Assembly (NCBI GenBank): GCA_039000515.1
Contig: JBCFYV010000001.1
Span: forward strand, 66,994,789 to 67,058,788
Origin: Timema cristinae
Lineage: Eukaryota; Arthropoda; Insecta; Phasmatodea; Timematidae
DNA length: 64,000 nt
Reading direction: 5' to 3'
Below, in pieces: positions 23,901 to 35,721 of this stretch; position 1 is the stretch's first letter, and every line of letters starts with the position of its first letter. The notes under the pieces are model-generated. The model was not told the DNA's origin. It saw only the letters and a list, made by a program, of their open reading frames with translations, and did no database searches. A program made the position numbers and the translations under genes.

Positions 23901-25354
23901 TGTAATAACTGGTCCCTGGTAAACATAAACTGTAATACTGGTCCCTGGTAAACATAAAGACTGTAATACTGGTCCTGGTAAAATAATACTGTAATACTGG
24001 TCCCTGGTAAACATAAACTGTAATACTGGTCCCTGGTAAACATAAATACTGTAATACTGGTCCCTGGTAAACATAAAGCTGAATATGGTCCCTGGTAAAC
24101 ATAAAACTTAATACTGGTCCCTGGTAATATAAACCTGTAATACTGGTCCTGGTAAACATAAAGACTGTAATACTGGTCCCTGGTAAACAAAGACTGTAAT
24201 ACTGGTCCCTGGTAAACATAAAGACTGTAATACTGGTCCTGGTAAACATAAAGACTGTAATACTGTCCCTGGAAACATAAAGCTGTAATATGGTCCCTGG
24301 TAAAATAAAACTGTAATACTGGTCCCTGGTAAACATAAAGCTGTAATATGGTCCCTGGTAATATAAAGACTGTAATACTGGTCCCTGTAAACATAAAGAC
24401 TGTAATATGGTCCCTGGTAAACTAAATGTAAATACTGGTACTGGTCAAACATAAAGACTGTAATACTGGTCCCTGGTAAACAAAGCTGTAATACTGGTCC
24501 CTGGTAAAAAAAAATGTAATACTGGTCCCTGGTAAAACATAAAACTGTAATATGTCCCTGGTAAACATAAAGACTGTATATATGTCCCTGGTAAACAAAA
24601 AACTGTAATACTGGTCCCTGGTAAACATAAAACTGTAATACTGGTCCCTGGTAAAATAAATACTGTAATACTGGTCCTGGTAAACATAAATACCTGTAAT
24701 ACTGGTCCCTGGTAAACACTAAAACTGTAATTACTGTCCCTGGTAAACATAAAGCTGTAATACTGGTCCTGGTAAACATACAATGTAAATGGTCCTGTAA
24801 CATAAATGTAATATGGTCCTGGTAAACATAAAGACTGTAATACTGGTCCCTGGTAAACATAAAGCTGTAATATGGTCCCTGGTAACATAAAGAATGTAAT
24901 ACTGGTCCCTGGTAAACATAAAACTGTAATATTGGTCCTTGGTAAACATAAAGAACGTAATACTGGTCCCTGTACAACTAAATACTGTAATACTGGTCCC
25001 TGGTAAACATAAATACTGTAATACTGGTCCCTGGTAAACATAAGCTGTAATAATGGTCCCTGGTAAACATAAAAATGTAATACTGGTCCCTGGTAAACCT
25101 AAATATTGTAATACTTGTCCCTGGTAAACATAAATACTGTATACTTGTCCCTGGTAAACATAAATACTGTAATACTATCCCTGATAAATATAAAGACTAT
25201 AATACTGGTCCTGGTAAACATAAAGACTTTAATACTGGTACCTGGTAAACATAAAGACTGTAATAATGTCCCTGGTAAAATAAAGATTGTAATACTGGTC
25301 TCTGGTAAACATAAATATTGTAATATGGTCCTGGTTAACATAAAGAACTGTAAT

Positions 25355-26420
25355 ACTTGGTCTTTGTTAAACATAAAGACTGTAATACTGGTCCATGGTA
25401 AACATAAAGCATGTAATACTGGTCCCTGGTAAACATAAGATTGTAATACTGGTCCCTGGTATACATAAAGAATATAATACTGGTCCCTGGTAAACATAAA
25501 TACTGTAATATTGGTCCCTGATAATCATAAAGACTGTAATACTGGTCCCTGTTAAACATAAATACTATAATACTGGTCCCTGGTAAACATAAAGCCTGTA
25601 ATACTGGTCTATGGTAAACACAAAGACTGTAATATTTGTCCCTGGTAAACATAAAGACTATAATACTGGTCCCTGGTAAACATAAAGACTATAATACTGG
25701 TCCCTAGTAAACATAAAGATTGTGATACTTGTCCCTGGTACACATAAATACTGTAATACTAGTCCCTGATAAATATAAAGACTATAATACTGGTCCCTGG
25801 TAAACATAAAGACTTTAATACTGGTACCTGGTAAACATAAAGACTGTAATAATGTCCCTGGTAAACATAAAGATTGTAATACTGGTCTCTGGTAAACATA
25901 AATATTGTAATACTGGTCCCTGGTTAACATAAAGAATGTAATACTGGTCTTTGTTAAACATAAAGACTGTAATACTGGTCCATGGTAAACATAAAGCATG
26001 TAATACTGGTCCCTGGTAAACATAAAGATTGTAATACTGGTCCCTGGTATACATAAAGAATGTAATACTGGTCCCTGGTAAACATAAATACTGTAATATT
26101 GGTCCCTGATAATCATAAAGACTGTAATACTGGTCCCTGTTAAACATAAAGACTATAATACTGGTCCCTGGTAAACATAAAGCCTGTAATACTGGTCTAT
26201 GGTAAACACAAAGACTGTAATATTGGTCCCTGGTAAACATAAAGACTATAATACTGGTCCCTGGTAAACATAAAGACTATAATACTGGTCCCTGGTAAAC
26301 ATAAAGATTGTGATACTTGTCCCTGGTACACATAAATACTGTAATACTGGTCCCTGGTAAACATAAAGATTTTAATACTGGTCCCTGGTAAACATAAATA
26401 ATGTAATACTGGTCCCTGGT
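25355..26420. repeat. higher-order duplication in 31-bp array (~19 units)
   Basis: Diagnostic variants (TCTTTGTTAAAC, then GGTCCATGG, then CTGGTATACATAAAG) appear in the same order from 25361 and from 25948, 587 bp apart, close to 19 x 31. This is a local duplication of a block of units. Confidence 0.75.
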
Positions 26421-26689
26421 TAACATAAAGAATGTAATACTGGTCTCTGTTAAACATAAAGACTGTAATACTGGTCCATGGTTAACATAAAGCCTGTAAT
26501 ACTGGTCCCTGGTAAACATAAAGGCTGTAATACTGGTCCCTGGTAAACATAAAGAGTGTAATACTGGTCCCTGGTAAACATAAATACTGTAATACTGGTC
26601 CCTGGTAAACATAAAGGCTGTAATACTGGTCCCTGGTAAACATAAAGCCTATAATACTGTTCCCTGGTAAACATAAAGACTATAATACT

Positions 26690-27690
26690 GGTTCCTGGTA
26701 AATATAAAGCCTGTAATACTTGTCCCTGGTAAACATAAAGACTATAATACGTGTCCCTGGTAAACATAAAGCCTGTAATACTGGTCCCTGGTAAACATAA
26801 AGACTGTAATACTGGTCCCTGGTAAACACAAAGACTGTAATACTGGTCTCTGGTAAACATAAAGACTGTAATACTGGTCCCTGGTAAACATAAAGCCCGT
26901 AATACTGGTCCCTGGTAAACATAAAGATTGTAATACTGGTCCACGGTAAACATAAAGCCTGTAATACTGGTCTCTGGTAAACACAAAGACTGTAATACTG
27001 GTCCCTGGTAAACATAACGACTGTAATACTGGTCCCTGGTAAACACAAAGACTGTAATACTGGTCCCTGGTAAACATAAATACTGTAATACTGGTCCCTG
27101 GTAAACATAAAGCCTGTAATAATGGTTCATGGTAAACATAAATACTGTAATACTGGTCCCTGTTAAATATAAAGACTGTAATAATGTTCCCTGGTAAACA
27201 CAAAGACTGTAATACTGGTCCCTGGTAAACATAAAGACTATAATACTGGTTCCTGGTAAATATAAAGCCTGTAATACTTGTCCCTGGTAAACATAAAGAC
27301 TATAATACGTGTCCCTGGTAAACATAAAGCCTGTAATACTGGTCCCTGGTAAACATAAAGACTGTAATACTGGTCCCTGGTAAACACAAAGACTGTAATA
27401 CTGGTCTCTGGTAAACATAAAGACTGTAATACTGGTCCCTGGTAAACACAAAGACTGTAATACTGGTCCCTGGTAAACATAAATACTGTAATACTGGTCC
27501 CTGGTAAACATAAAGCCTGTAATAATGGTTCATGGTAAACATAAATACTGTAATACTGGTCCCTGTTAAATATAAAGACTGTAATAATGTTCCCTGGTAA
27601 ACACAAAGACTGTAATACTGGTCCCTGGTAAACATAAATACTGTAATACTGGTCCCTGGTAAACATAAAGCCTGTAATAATGTTCCATGA
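26690..27690. repeat. higher-order duplication in 31-bp array (18 units)
   Basis: GGTTCCTGGTAAATATAAAG recurs 558 bp apart (26690 and 27248), exactly 18 units, with matching neighbours such as AATACGTGTCCC. A second marker, GGTTCATGG, recurs at 403 bp (13 units; 27124 and 27527). Confidence 0.8.
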
Positions 27691-28064
27691 TAAACATAAA
27701 GAATGTAATACTGGTCCCTGGTAAACCTAAATACTGTAATACTGGTCCCTGGTAAACATAAATACTGTAATACTAGTCCCTGATAAACATAAAGACTATA
27801 ATACTAGTCCCTGGTAAACATAAAGACTTTAATACTGGTCCCTGGTAAACATAAAGACTGTAATAATGGTCCCTGGTAAACATAAACATTGTAATACTGG
27901 TCCCTGGTAAACATAAATACTGTAATACTGGTCCCTTGTTAACATAAAAAATGTAATACTGGTCCCTGGTAAACATAAAGACCATAATACTGGTCCCTGG
28001 TAAACATAAAGACTGTAATACTGGTCCCTGGTAAACATAAAGTCACTATATTCTCTTAGGCCTA

Positions 28065-28310
28065 CATACAGTATGTGAGTGTTAGTGGCAGAGATAACCG
28101 TATATTTGCACTAATAGAATAAGGATGAGGATGATAGAATTTAGAGTAAATGTATCAGCATTTGCGTAGATGAAGAGTGGAAAAATATTTAAGAAAAGAG
28201 CCTTAAGCACACCCGGCTGAGATTGGAACACCAACCTTCACGTCACAAGCCAATCAGACCAGATGAGACAAACGCCTTTTTCCGCCTGCTCATCGATGTG
28301 AGTGGTCAAA
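28065..28310 (-). mobile_element. SINE family 2 type, minus strand, diverged
   Basis: Read on the minus strand, a tRNA-like head with box B-like GTTCCAATCTCAGCCGGGTG is followed by the family 2 body motif CATCTACGCAAATGC and a decayed tail (CTATTAGTGCAAATATACGG). It begins about 20 bp past the end of the 31-bp array. Confidence 0.55.
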
Positions 28311-28334
28311 ATTTAGGTCGTTAATTTATTTCTT

Positions 28335-28560
28335 TTAACCTGCTTTGGTGGCCGCATTGTTTAAGGCATCGTTCTCGTAATAGATTAAACTGCTGATGAC
28401 TAGAAGAACTGGGTTGGAACTTTGGTCCATAGATAGTTTCACAATCTTTGTCTCTCCACGCAAATGCGGGTACACTTCCTCTAAATTCAGCTTGCTTCAG
28501 ACCTAATATGTTAGCGTAATTATACATATGAACGAAGAAAAGTAGATACCTACTTATTTC
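28335..28560 (+). mobile_element. SINE family 2, diverged
   Basis: Body motifs TCTCTCCACGCAAATGCGGG and ACACTTCCTCTAAATTCAGC, then TTAGCGTAATTATAC. The head (TTTGGTGGCCGCATTG onward) is diverged, with a weak box B (GGGTTGGAACTTTGG). Confidence 0.65.
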
Positions 28561-29018
28561 CATTAGCTATATAAATATACTTTATTTACTCGTCTTCATT
28601 CATAAATACAAAGTTTCATAATATTTTAACAGAACTGTACCTGATCTCATCTATTGACCTTTTTAAGATATTTTCTTTGTTTTCCATATTTTTATAAACA
28701 TTTATATAAGGTCAGAAAGTGACAATTTTGTGTGGGGTGGGCCTATCTCCATCCAACAAGCATTGTTTATATAAACAACATAGTAGGATTCCTCGTATTT
28801 GCGTTGTAAACCCACACATATACAGTAGATAAAATTTAGCTGAATAGACAAAATGAACAATATCGACAATACAACAAATACGTTCTTTCAACAATCATTC
28901 AAATAAAAAAAATCAATCTTCTATAGTAAAAAACTATATTTAATGATAGAAAATTATTAATTCTATTATTCTAATCAAGAATTTATAAAATGTGGTGTGG
29001 TATTCACTATTATGTACT
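28561..29018. other. AT-rich intergenic
   Basis: No gene or element recognised. Confidence 0.55.
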
Positions 29019-29026
29019 ATATATAT

Positions 29027-29453
29027 CAGGGGCACCCACAGTGGGAGGGGGGGCAGTCAGGCAATTCAACCCCCCCCCCCCCCCCCTCCTTGGGACTCTT
29101 GAGGCTGTGTAAATATTACAAGTAGGTTAATCCCGGCCAACATTGTTCTTAACTAGCGCTCAAACAGTGCCCCCAGCCAACAAACAATATAACTAATAAA
29201 CTAATTACTAGCTCCCACCACCTGCTGACTTCAGGTTTGATAGTTTGGTGCAATTACAACAGCATTCGCCAATCAAAACTTCAAGGTCAAGTGTCCATCC
29301 ACGAATTTGGATAAATTTGAAACACTTTTATTATGTTATTTCTTATTTTCAGGAGACTATAAAAAGCGTCTTTTGGGGCTTCAATTTAATAAGTTTTCCG
29401 GATTTCCCACTCCCGCCCCCCACCCCTGGGGAAAAATCCTGAGGGTACCCTTG
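29027..29453. mobile_element. hAT-like MITE
   Basis: The ends CAGGGGCACCCACAG and the reverse complement of CTGAGGGTACCCTTG match at most positions. An 8-bp ATATATAT lies on both sides (29019-29026 and 29454-29461), consistent with a hAT target duplication although low-complexity. It has a poly-C tract (about 29070-29088) and no transposase. Confidence 0.65.
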
Positions 29454-29461
29454 ATATATAT

Positions 29462-31259
29462 ATATATATTATAACCTTAAAATGGTTGGACAACTCAACT
29501 TAACTTAACCAACATTAAAAGAGGAAGCTTCAAATAAAACATTCTGTAGGACTAAATTTGAAAAAAGCAATGGAGTCGTCGTATGACAGTACGACTAATA
29601 ATAAAAAGCTATAAAAAATCGTTAGTGACTTAATCCTTCAGCATTTACGATGAAAATCGGGTACTTACTAGCACAAACGTAGCACAGACGATGAGCGCAT
29701 TCAAAATAAGTGGTACGGAACTACGCACGTACTTTCTCGCTCCATTGATTAAAAATAGAGAAGTTTACTCAAATCTGTAATATATGTAAAACAAAATAAT
29801 ATACACTAGCAAATCCGAACAAAAATTGCGTTATACTTACGTTAAACATGTTTTGACTCCCAAATTTATATTTTATAATTTTATGTTTAAAGAATTAAGT
29901 TTCTCACTAGTAGACTATGTTTGGACCAAAAAAAATATCGATATTGGGTCCACAAAGGCTAGTACTTTGTATTAAAATTTCGACTTAGGGTTAACATTTT
30001 ATACATTTTATTAGGGGTTGCACATCTTATAGTTATCACCTTTTTATTAAATTCCTCATTTCTAAATTTAGACCAATGAAAAAAGGTAAATGTTGACTAT
30101 TGAATCTAAAATGATAGAGATAGATCATTGCTGTATAAACATTTCCCCTAAGAGGTTAGAGGAAAAAGAACAAACTTTTTGATAGAGTTATTTATTTACT
30201 TACTCTATGGAATTAGACTAAGAGAATTATCGCGTTAAAACTTAAGTATATATATGTGAAACTAAAACTCACAAAATTGTATTAATATATTTGCCAATAT
30301 CACACAAAAACTATTGTTTTTTAAAGATAAATTTTCAATACAAGTTTTTATTTTAATAGTTTAATAAACTTTAATTTGCAATGACAATCGATGCGAATTT
30401 TAATCAAAATCCTTAGAACCCATTTTAAGTAATCGATTTATTTGTCTTTTCGCATTTTATTAAACTACTTTTAATTTTTGGGTTAAACAGACAAATTGAT
30501 AGACGGCATTGCTAAAACAACTTTTTAAGTTTTGTGGGTCATGAAACGTTGATATCCATCAATATCTCGGGTTAGATTCTTTTTACGGTCGCAATACTTT
30601 CCTTTAGTGTTAAATGCTAATATATATATTTGCGTATAGCTTGAAGATTATTATTTTTTATAAAAACATATTTCAATTGAAAGGTTTTTAGTATAAATAG
30701 GTCTACATATTTGCAACGACAAGTAATTTCATATCTTAATGCATCAGATAGGAACACTTAAATTAATTTTGACGAAAAGCTGAGAGTAGCCATTTTGTTT
30801 ATAATATTGATCAATCCTTATGTACCACCCCACTATCACTCTATTTAGTTACGGTCACAATAACACACACACACACACACACACAACACACAAAAGAGGA
30901 GGGCAATAGCTAAAGAAATAATAATTTGAAAAAAGTAAAACATTGGCAGGTTAAAGAAATATTTGAATTGTTTATTCAAAGTAACAAACGTATTAAAACA
31001 AGTTGCATGGCCTTACAGGTCTTACTGAAGTGTGTTGAAAAAAAATATTATAGCAATTTATTATTAGCGCAGTTCGTTTCATACTTTTAAGGTATATAAT
31101 TATATAATATAAACTTGTCTAGAAGAGACCAATCAAATAAACAAAATTGTTGCTATTATTTAAAGAAACTTTTCTAAATGATATAAAAGCTTTTAATTCA
31201 ACACAGTGAATTAAGATCAAACAAAGTCAAAAGGTTCCAAAGTTTAAATTACTAAATCA
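29462..31259. other. AT-rich intergenic with dispersed-repeat fragment
   Basis: No gene. 30765-30815 (AGAGTAGCCATTTTG, ATATTGATCAA) matches 36932-36980 and belongs to a dispersed repeat. 30862-30885 is a (CA)n microsatellite. Confidence 0.5.
30862..30885. repeat. (CA)n microsatellite
   Basis: About 12 CA units. Confidence 0.95.
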
Positions 31260-31560
31260 TTACAAGATTACAAAGAGCTTACAAGCCTCTTTTAAATGGC
31301 TTACAATGCGTAAGATTCACACCAGTGAATACAGACAAAATAGTTTTAAATTTAGGAATTAAATTTAAATTTAAATATCGCACCAGATATTTGCTTAAAG
31401 TTAAAACTTCTACAGTTTTTATAAGATCACAAAGAGAATAATGAGTCTCTTTTAAATGGTTCACAACGTGTCAGATTCCCACCAGTCAATATAGACTATA
31501 ACAGTTTTAAATTGATGGAATAAATTTAAAATTAAATATTTACTTAAAGCCTAAAGGTTT
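31260..31560 (+). repeat. diverged tandem duplication, ~160 bp x 2
   Basis: Copies begin at about 31260 and 31420 and share CACAAAGAG or TACAAAGAG, CTCTTTTAAATGG and CACCAGT, then AGTTTTAAATT. About 80 percent alike by eye. Confidence 0.75.
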
Positions 31561-32827
31561 GACTTCCCGACTAAAGTCAAACCTTTGCAGGACAATTACC
31601 CTCGTCATTATTAAAGAATTAAACAAGATTGCCACATACAAATATTTAATATTAAGATAGGCAAACCAAGTTACGTTAGCCTAAATTAATCCACTAATAT
31701 TAAAGTCAAAACCATATTAATCGACAAAAATAAGTTATGTTAACCATTACTTCAAAGCAAAGAAGTCTACAAAATAACTAAACAAGAAACTTTATCAATT
31801 TAAGAATTTAAATTATTACTGATAACCACAAAAGCAAAAATTAAATATTTAACCTAAATATTTAAATAAATCAAAATAAGATTCAAATAATGTGGCTACC
31901 TATTTAAATTAAAAAAAATACAAAGATACTAGCACCCAAGGGGCAACAGGAAACATTACGTGCTCCATAAAATAATTTACGTTTAAAAATAAAAGTTTTT
32001 AGCAAAAAAATTCCTATGCTTAAACTGACAGATTTCCATTATAGACTAAGCTAAAGTATTTAATAAAATCAAACCCATCGCAGCAATATATAATTTATAG
32101 ATCTAAACAAAGATATTATAAGCCATCTGGATAGATAATGTCCTAATCCTGAAGAGTAATTCTCGTGAAAATGGCGAATGTAACAGTCTTCGATATTGTC
32201 TGTGTTCCCTCGTTATATAGGTATAGTTGGAAGGCGGGAAGGTGGGAGTTGTCTTTTGTTATTACGTCACTCGATAACTTCAGGTTGAAAGGCTACGTTG
32301 CTTACATCACGTACATCAGGTTCTTGTTGTCTTGATCATCGGTCGCTGCATTCGACTATTTACCAAAAACACAAACTCCAAGACGCAATAAGATCAGCTG
32401 TAGAGCTATGATTTTTAATCACATACGCCATCCAGATGTCCATGAATTTGAATAGTCTTCCAATATCACAGAACGGGCCAATCAGAGCAATGATAGCTAA
32501 CTCCATTTAAAATCAAGGTGCTGCACAGTTTGTAGCGTATTTGAGACATCTCTTCGTTCTTGCATTCATGGTGAACAGGCTGGGTTTGTAATCCGCTTTA
32601 CTCCAGGCATATATAAACGTGAGTAGAGACCTATATTTGTCATAGTAAGATTGCGACGTTCAATAATGCTGGAAGTTTATGAATACAACATTATTTGTGG
32701 TAGTATTTAGTAAGGCCAGCTGGTCTTATTAGTATTTCTATTGCAGGATGTCTATTAATATTAGTTTGTTTAGGTGCGGGTAGTAACATTGTCATATTAG
32801 CAATACACGCTAATGTTACACTTAGAA
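31561..32827. other. AT-rich intergenic
   Basis: No gene. A TATA-like ATATATAAACG at about 32609 (+) has no ORF behind it. Confidence 0.5.
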
Positions 32828-33060
32828 ATTAAATGTAATCAAAATCGTTTGTGCGGATATTGTTACAAACAAATCTTTATATTTCACACTAAAGTCAACT
32901 ATCCTTAATCTTAGGTCGGATATAAAATTCCAAAAACCCCTTGAGGCAACCTTATGAAAGCCCTAGACACCAAGATTTAGCCCAATCGGTAAAATAGTTT
33001 AAGCCCGAATGTAAAAATTGTACATCCTTTCCGTGGAAGCTCTTTATATACCCTGATGAG
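32828..33060 (+). repeat. 3' end of a dispersed, non-LTR-like repeat
   Basis: AATCAAAATCGTTTGTG and AACTATCCTTAATCTTAGG match 36975-37065. The run CCAATCGGTAAAATAGTTTA, then TACATCCTTTCCG and TATATACCC resembles the 3' untranslated ends of RTE-like non-LTR elements in invertebrates (recollection, unchecked). It passes straight into the 18-bp tandem array. Confidence 0.5.
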
Positions 33061-34309
33061 GTGAGTATAAGGGTGATAGTGAGTTTGAGGGTTATAGTGA
33101 GAATGAGGGTGATAATGAGTATGAGGGTGATAGTGAGTATGATGATGATAGTGAGTATGAGGGAGATAGTGAGTATGAGGGTGATAGTGAGTATGATGAT
33201 GATAGTGAGTATGATGGTGATAGTGAGTTTGATGGTGATAGTGAGTATGAGGGTGATAGTGAGTATGAGAGTGATAGTGAGTATGAGGGTGATAGTGAGT
33301 ATGAGGGTGATAGTGAGTATGAGGTATATAGTGAGTATGAGGTGATAGTGAGTATGAGGGTGATAGTGAGTATGAGGGTGATAGTGAGTATAAGGGTGAT
33401 AGTGAGTATGATGGTTATAGTAAGTATGATGGTGATAGTGAGTATGAGAGTGATAGTGAGTATGAGGTGATAGTGAGTATGAGAGTGATAGTGAGTATGA
33501 GAGTGATAGTGAGTATGAGGGTGATAGTGAGTATGAGAGTGATAGTGAGTATGAGGGTGATAGTGAGTATGAGGGTTTATAGTGAGTATGAGGTTATAGT
33601 GAGTATGATGGTGATAGTGAGTATGAGAGTGATAGTGAGTATGAGGTGATAGTGAGTATGAGGTGATAGGATATGAGAGTTGTAATGAGTATGAGGGTTT
33701 TAGTGAGTATGAGGGTATAGTGAGTATGAGGGTGTTTAGTGAGTATGAGGTGATAGTGAGTATGAGAGTGATAGTGAGTATGAGAGGATAGTGATATGAG
33801 GGTGATAGTGAGTATGAGGGTGATAGTGAGTATGAGAGTGATAGTGAGTATGAGGGTAGTAGTGAGTATGAGAGTGATAGTTGAGTATCAGAATGGGGAT
33901 ATGGTTATTTAGAGTGATAGTGATATAAGATGATTAGTAGTAATGCAGAATTAATAGGAGTATAAGAGTGATATGAGTAAATGATAGTGAAATATGAGTG
34001 ATGTGATATAGTGATAGTGAGTATGAGGGTGATAGTGAATATGAGGGTTGTAGTGAGTATGAGGGTTGTAGTGAGTATGAGGGTTGTAGTGAGTATGAGG
34101 GTGATAGTGAGTATGAGAGTGATAGTGAGTATGAGAGTGATAGTGAGTATGATGGTGATAGTGAGTATGAGGGAGATAGTGAGTATGAGGGAGATAGTGA
34201 GTATGAGAGTGATAGTGAGTATGAGGGTGATAGTGAGTATGAGGGTGATAGTGAGTATGAGGGTGATAGTGAGTATGAGAGTGATAGTGAGTTTGAGAGT
34301 GATAGTGAA
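33061..34309 (+). repeat. 18-bp minisatellite, ~69 units
   Basis: The unit GTGATAGTGAGTATGAGG is repeated with small variants (GTGATGATGATAG, GAGAGTG, GTTGTAG). Edges are regular and 33340-34010 contains many single-base losses. Since 18 is divisible by three, one plus frame reads a repeating V-I-V-S-M-R hexapeptide and the minus strand a T/I/L-rich one. I regard both as by-products: there is no initiation context, no non-repeat coding flank, and frame breaks in the core. Confidence 0.95.
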
Positions 34310-34540
34310 AGTTAATATTACAGAGTGTATAAGTTTTGCCGAATCCAGTACATTGGTGCCCATGCTTGTTGTTGATTTATCCGACTGTGTAATATTTAAT
34401 TATAAATAGATTCATTTCTAATTAAAATGCAGAAATCTAAACAAGTTTAATACATGATTATTTGAATGATAAACTCGAATAGCAACTGCAAAATATTCAA
34501 CTGTAAAAATATAATCGAAAAAATACAAATTTAAGTATCT
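34310..34540. other. intergenic
   Basis: Short AT-rich stretch without features. Confidence 0.5.
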
Positions 34541-34758
34541 TACTATCCGCTCGGGTAATACGCTTAAGTACTAATTACATTTAGGTGTTAGGATTTGGGT
34601 AAGTTTAATATAGAGGAAGTGACCCGAATTTGCGTGGAGGGAAAGTGTAAAGCCATCTTATAAAAACCACCCCCAGATTCGAACCTCTATATCCGTCCTC
34701 AGCAGTTTAGCTCAATACGAAACTAGCGCGTTAGCTAACTACGCCACCGAGGCGGGTA
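34541..34758 (-). mobile_element. SINE family 2, minus strand
   Basis: The reverse complement carries the head ACCCGCCTCGGTGGCGTAG, the segment TAGCTAACGCGCTAGTTTCG, box B GAGGTTCGAATCT, the body with CCCTCCACGCAAATTCGGG, and a tail ending in CCGAGCGGATAGTAAG. This is one of the better family 2 copies. Confidence 0.85.
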
Positions 34759-34844
34759 ATTTAAGGACACAACTTATATTACAATGACATATTTTTTCTA
34801 TTGCGCATCCCTTCTATATATACATTATACATTTTAATCAGTGT

Positions 34845-35045
34845 TAGTTGGGTAAGAATGAAAGAGGTATAGTTAAGAGCAAATGTACATGCATCTGCGT
34901 CATGGTAGAGTGGGAAACCGTTTAGGAAAAATCCGCTGTAGAACAATCTGCCAGAATTAATTCACGACCTTCTGGCATATTTGTAAATCAAACTAGATGA
35001 ACCTGGCGTTTAGTCCACGTGACCAGCGATGTGGGTGTATGTATT
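34845..35045 (-). mobile_element. SINE family 2 type, minus strand, diverged
   Basis: The reverse complement shows TTTCCCACTCTACC and ATGACGCAGATGCATG, matching the family 2 body with substitutions. The head is decayed (TCGTGAATTAATTC in the box B position). Confidence 0.5.
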
Positions 35046-35149
35046 GTACTTGCTAATCCGAATACACAATCTATTAGTGTTAATATTCATGTAACCTTAG
35101 AACACTGCTTTAATATAAATGAATCAAATTTAATAATATGGGTGAACAA

Positions 35150-35360
35150 CAACGAACGTATTCACTAGACAACCATTGATGGGGGGTCGGGGTTAAAATC
35201 CCGGTAGGGTAAACTTACGTCAGTTATCACAATTGGTTTCCCACTCACCCTCCAATAAAATTAGGCTACATTTCATCTGAATTTAACCTTTTTCATCCTT
35301 AATACATGAGCGTAAGTACATTAATAAACATATAATCTAGAGGGGAAACATGGTAGGGAA
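35150..35360 (+). mobile_element. 5'-truncated SINE, family 2 type
   Basis: Box B-like GGGGTTAAAATCCCGG, body TTTCCCACTCACCCTCC, then AATTTAACC and CATGAGCGTAAG. It ends in a weak copy of the tail. Confidence 0.6.
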
Positions 35361-35721
35361 AAAGCCACACATATTCAGTAGTCCATGTATTTAATTGGTT
35401 AATTTAATCTCGAATAATTAATTAATAATATAGTTAAAATTAACATGAACTTGTGGTGGAACGAAATATGTTGTTAAAAATTAATCATACATAATTAATT
35501 ATGGCGAGGAAAGATACAGTTTTGGTATTAATTTAAAGTTTATTATGTTTAGAACAACATGTAACAAAGAAAATGCAAAACATAAGTGATGTTTTTTTTT
35601 TTAATTTTACAAAAATTGTATCTCATTTGTCCTGTTCTGCCCCATACATGAGGATAAAATATGAGTTTTAGAGAAAAAATGAATACAGAAAGTAGCAAAA
35701 AGTCTTTTTAAAATCTAGAAA
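35361..35721. other. AT-rich intergenic
   Basis: Nothing recognised. Confidence 0.5.

Larger units (their letters stand above)
20971..28042. repeat. 31-bp minisatellite array, ~228 units
   Basis: The unit is two halves, GGTAAACATAAAGACTGT and AATACTGGTCCCT, repeated head to tail for about 7.1 kb. Edges (20971 to about 22080 and 25380-28042) keep a strict 31-bp register. The core (about 22080-25340) has very many one-base losses, mostly in CCC, AAA and GAC contexts. On the minus strand the unit has no stop codon, and since 31 is not a multiple of three every frame gives the same 31-residue cycle (including MFTRDQYYS and VYQGPVLQ). ORFs of up to 388 codons arise this way and are not genes. Longer periods are superimposed (see findings). 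Confidence 0.97.

Noticed and set aside
20776..28042. Long minus-strand ORFs (up to 388 codons) in the 31-bp array
   Set aside because: Same peptide cycle in all frames, a direct result of a stop-free unit with period not divisible by three; no non-repeat coding sequence.
33061..34409. V-I-V-S-M-R repeat protein
   Set aside because: The 18-bp unit keeps frame by arithmetic; frame breaks in the core and no start context or unique domain.
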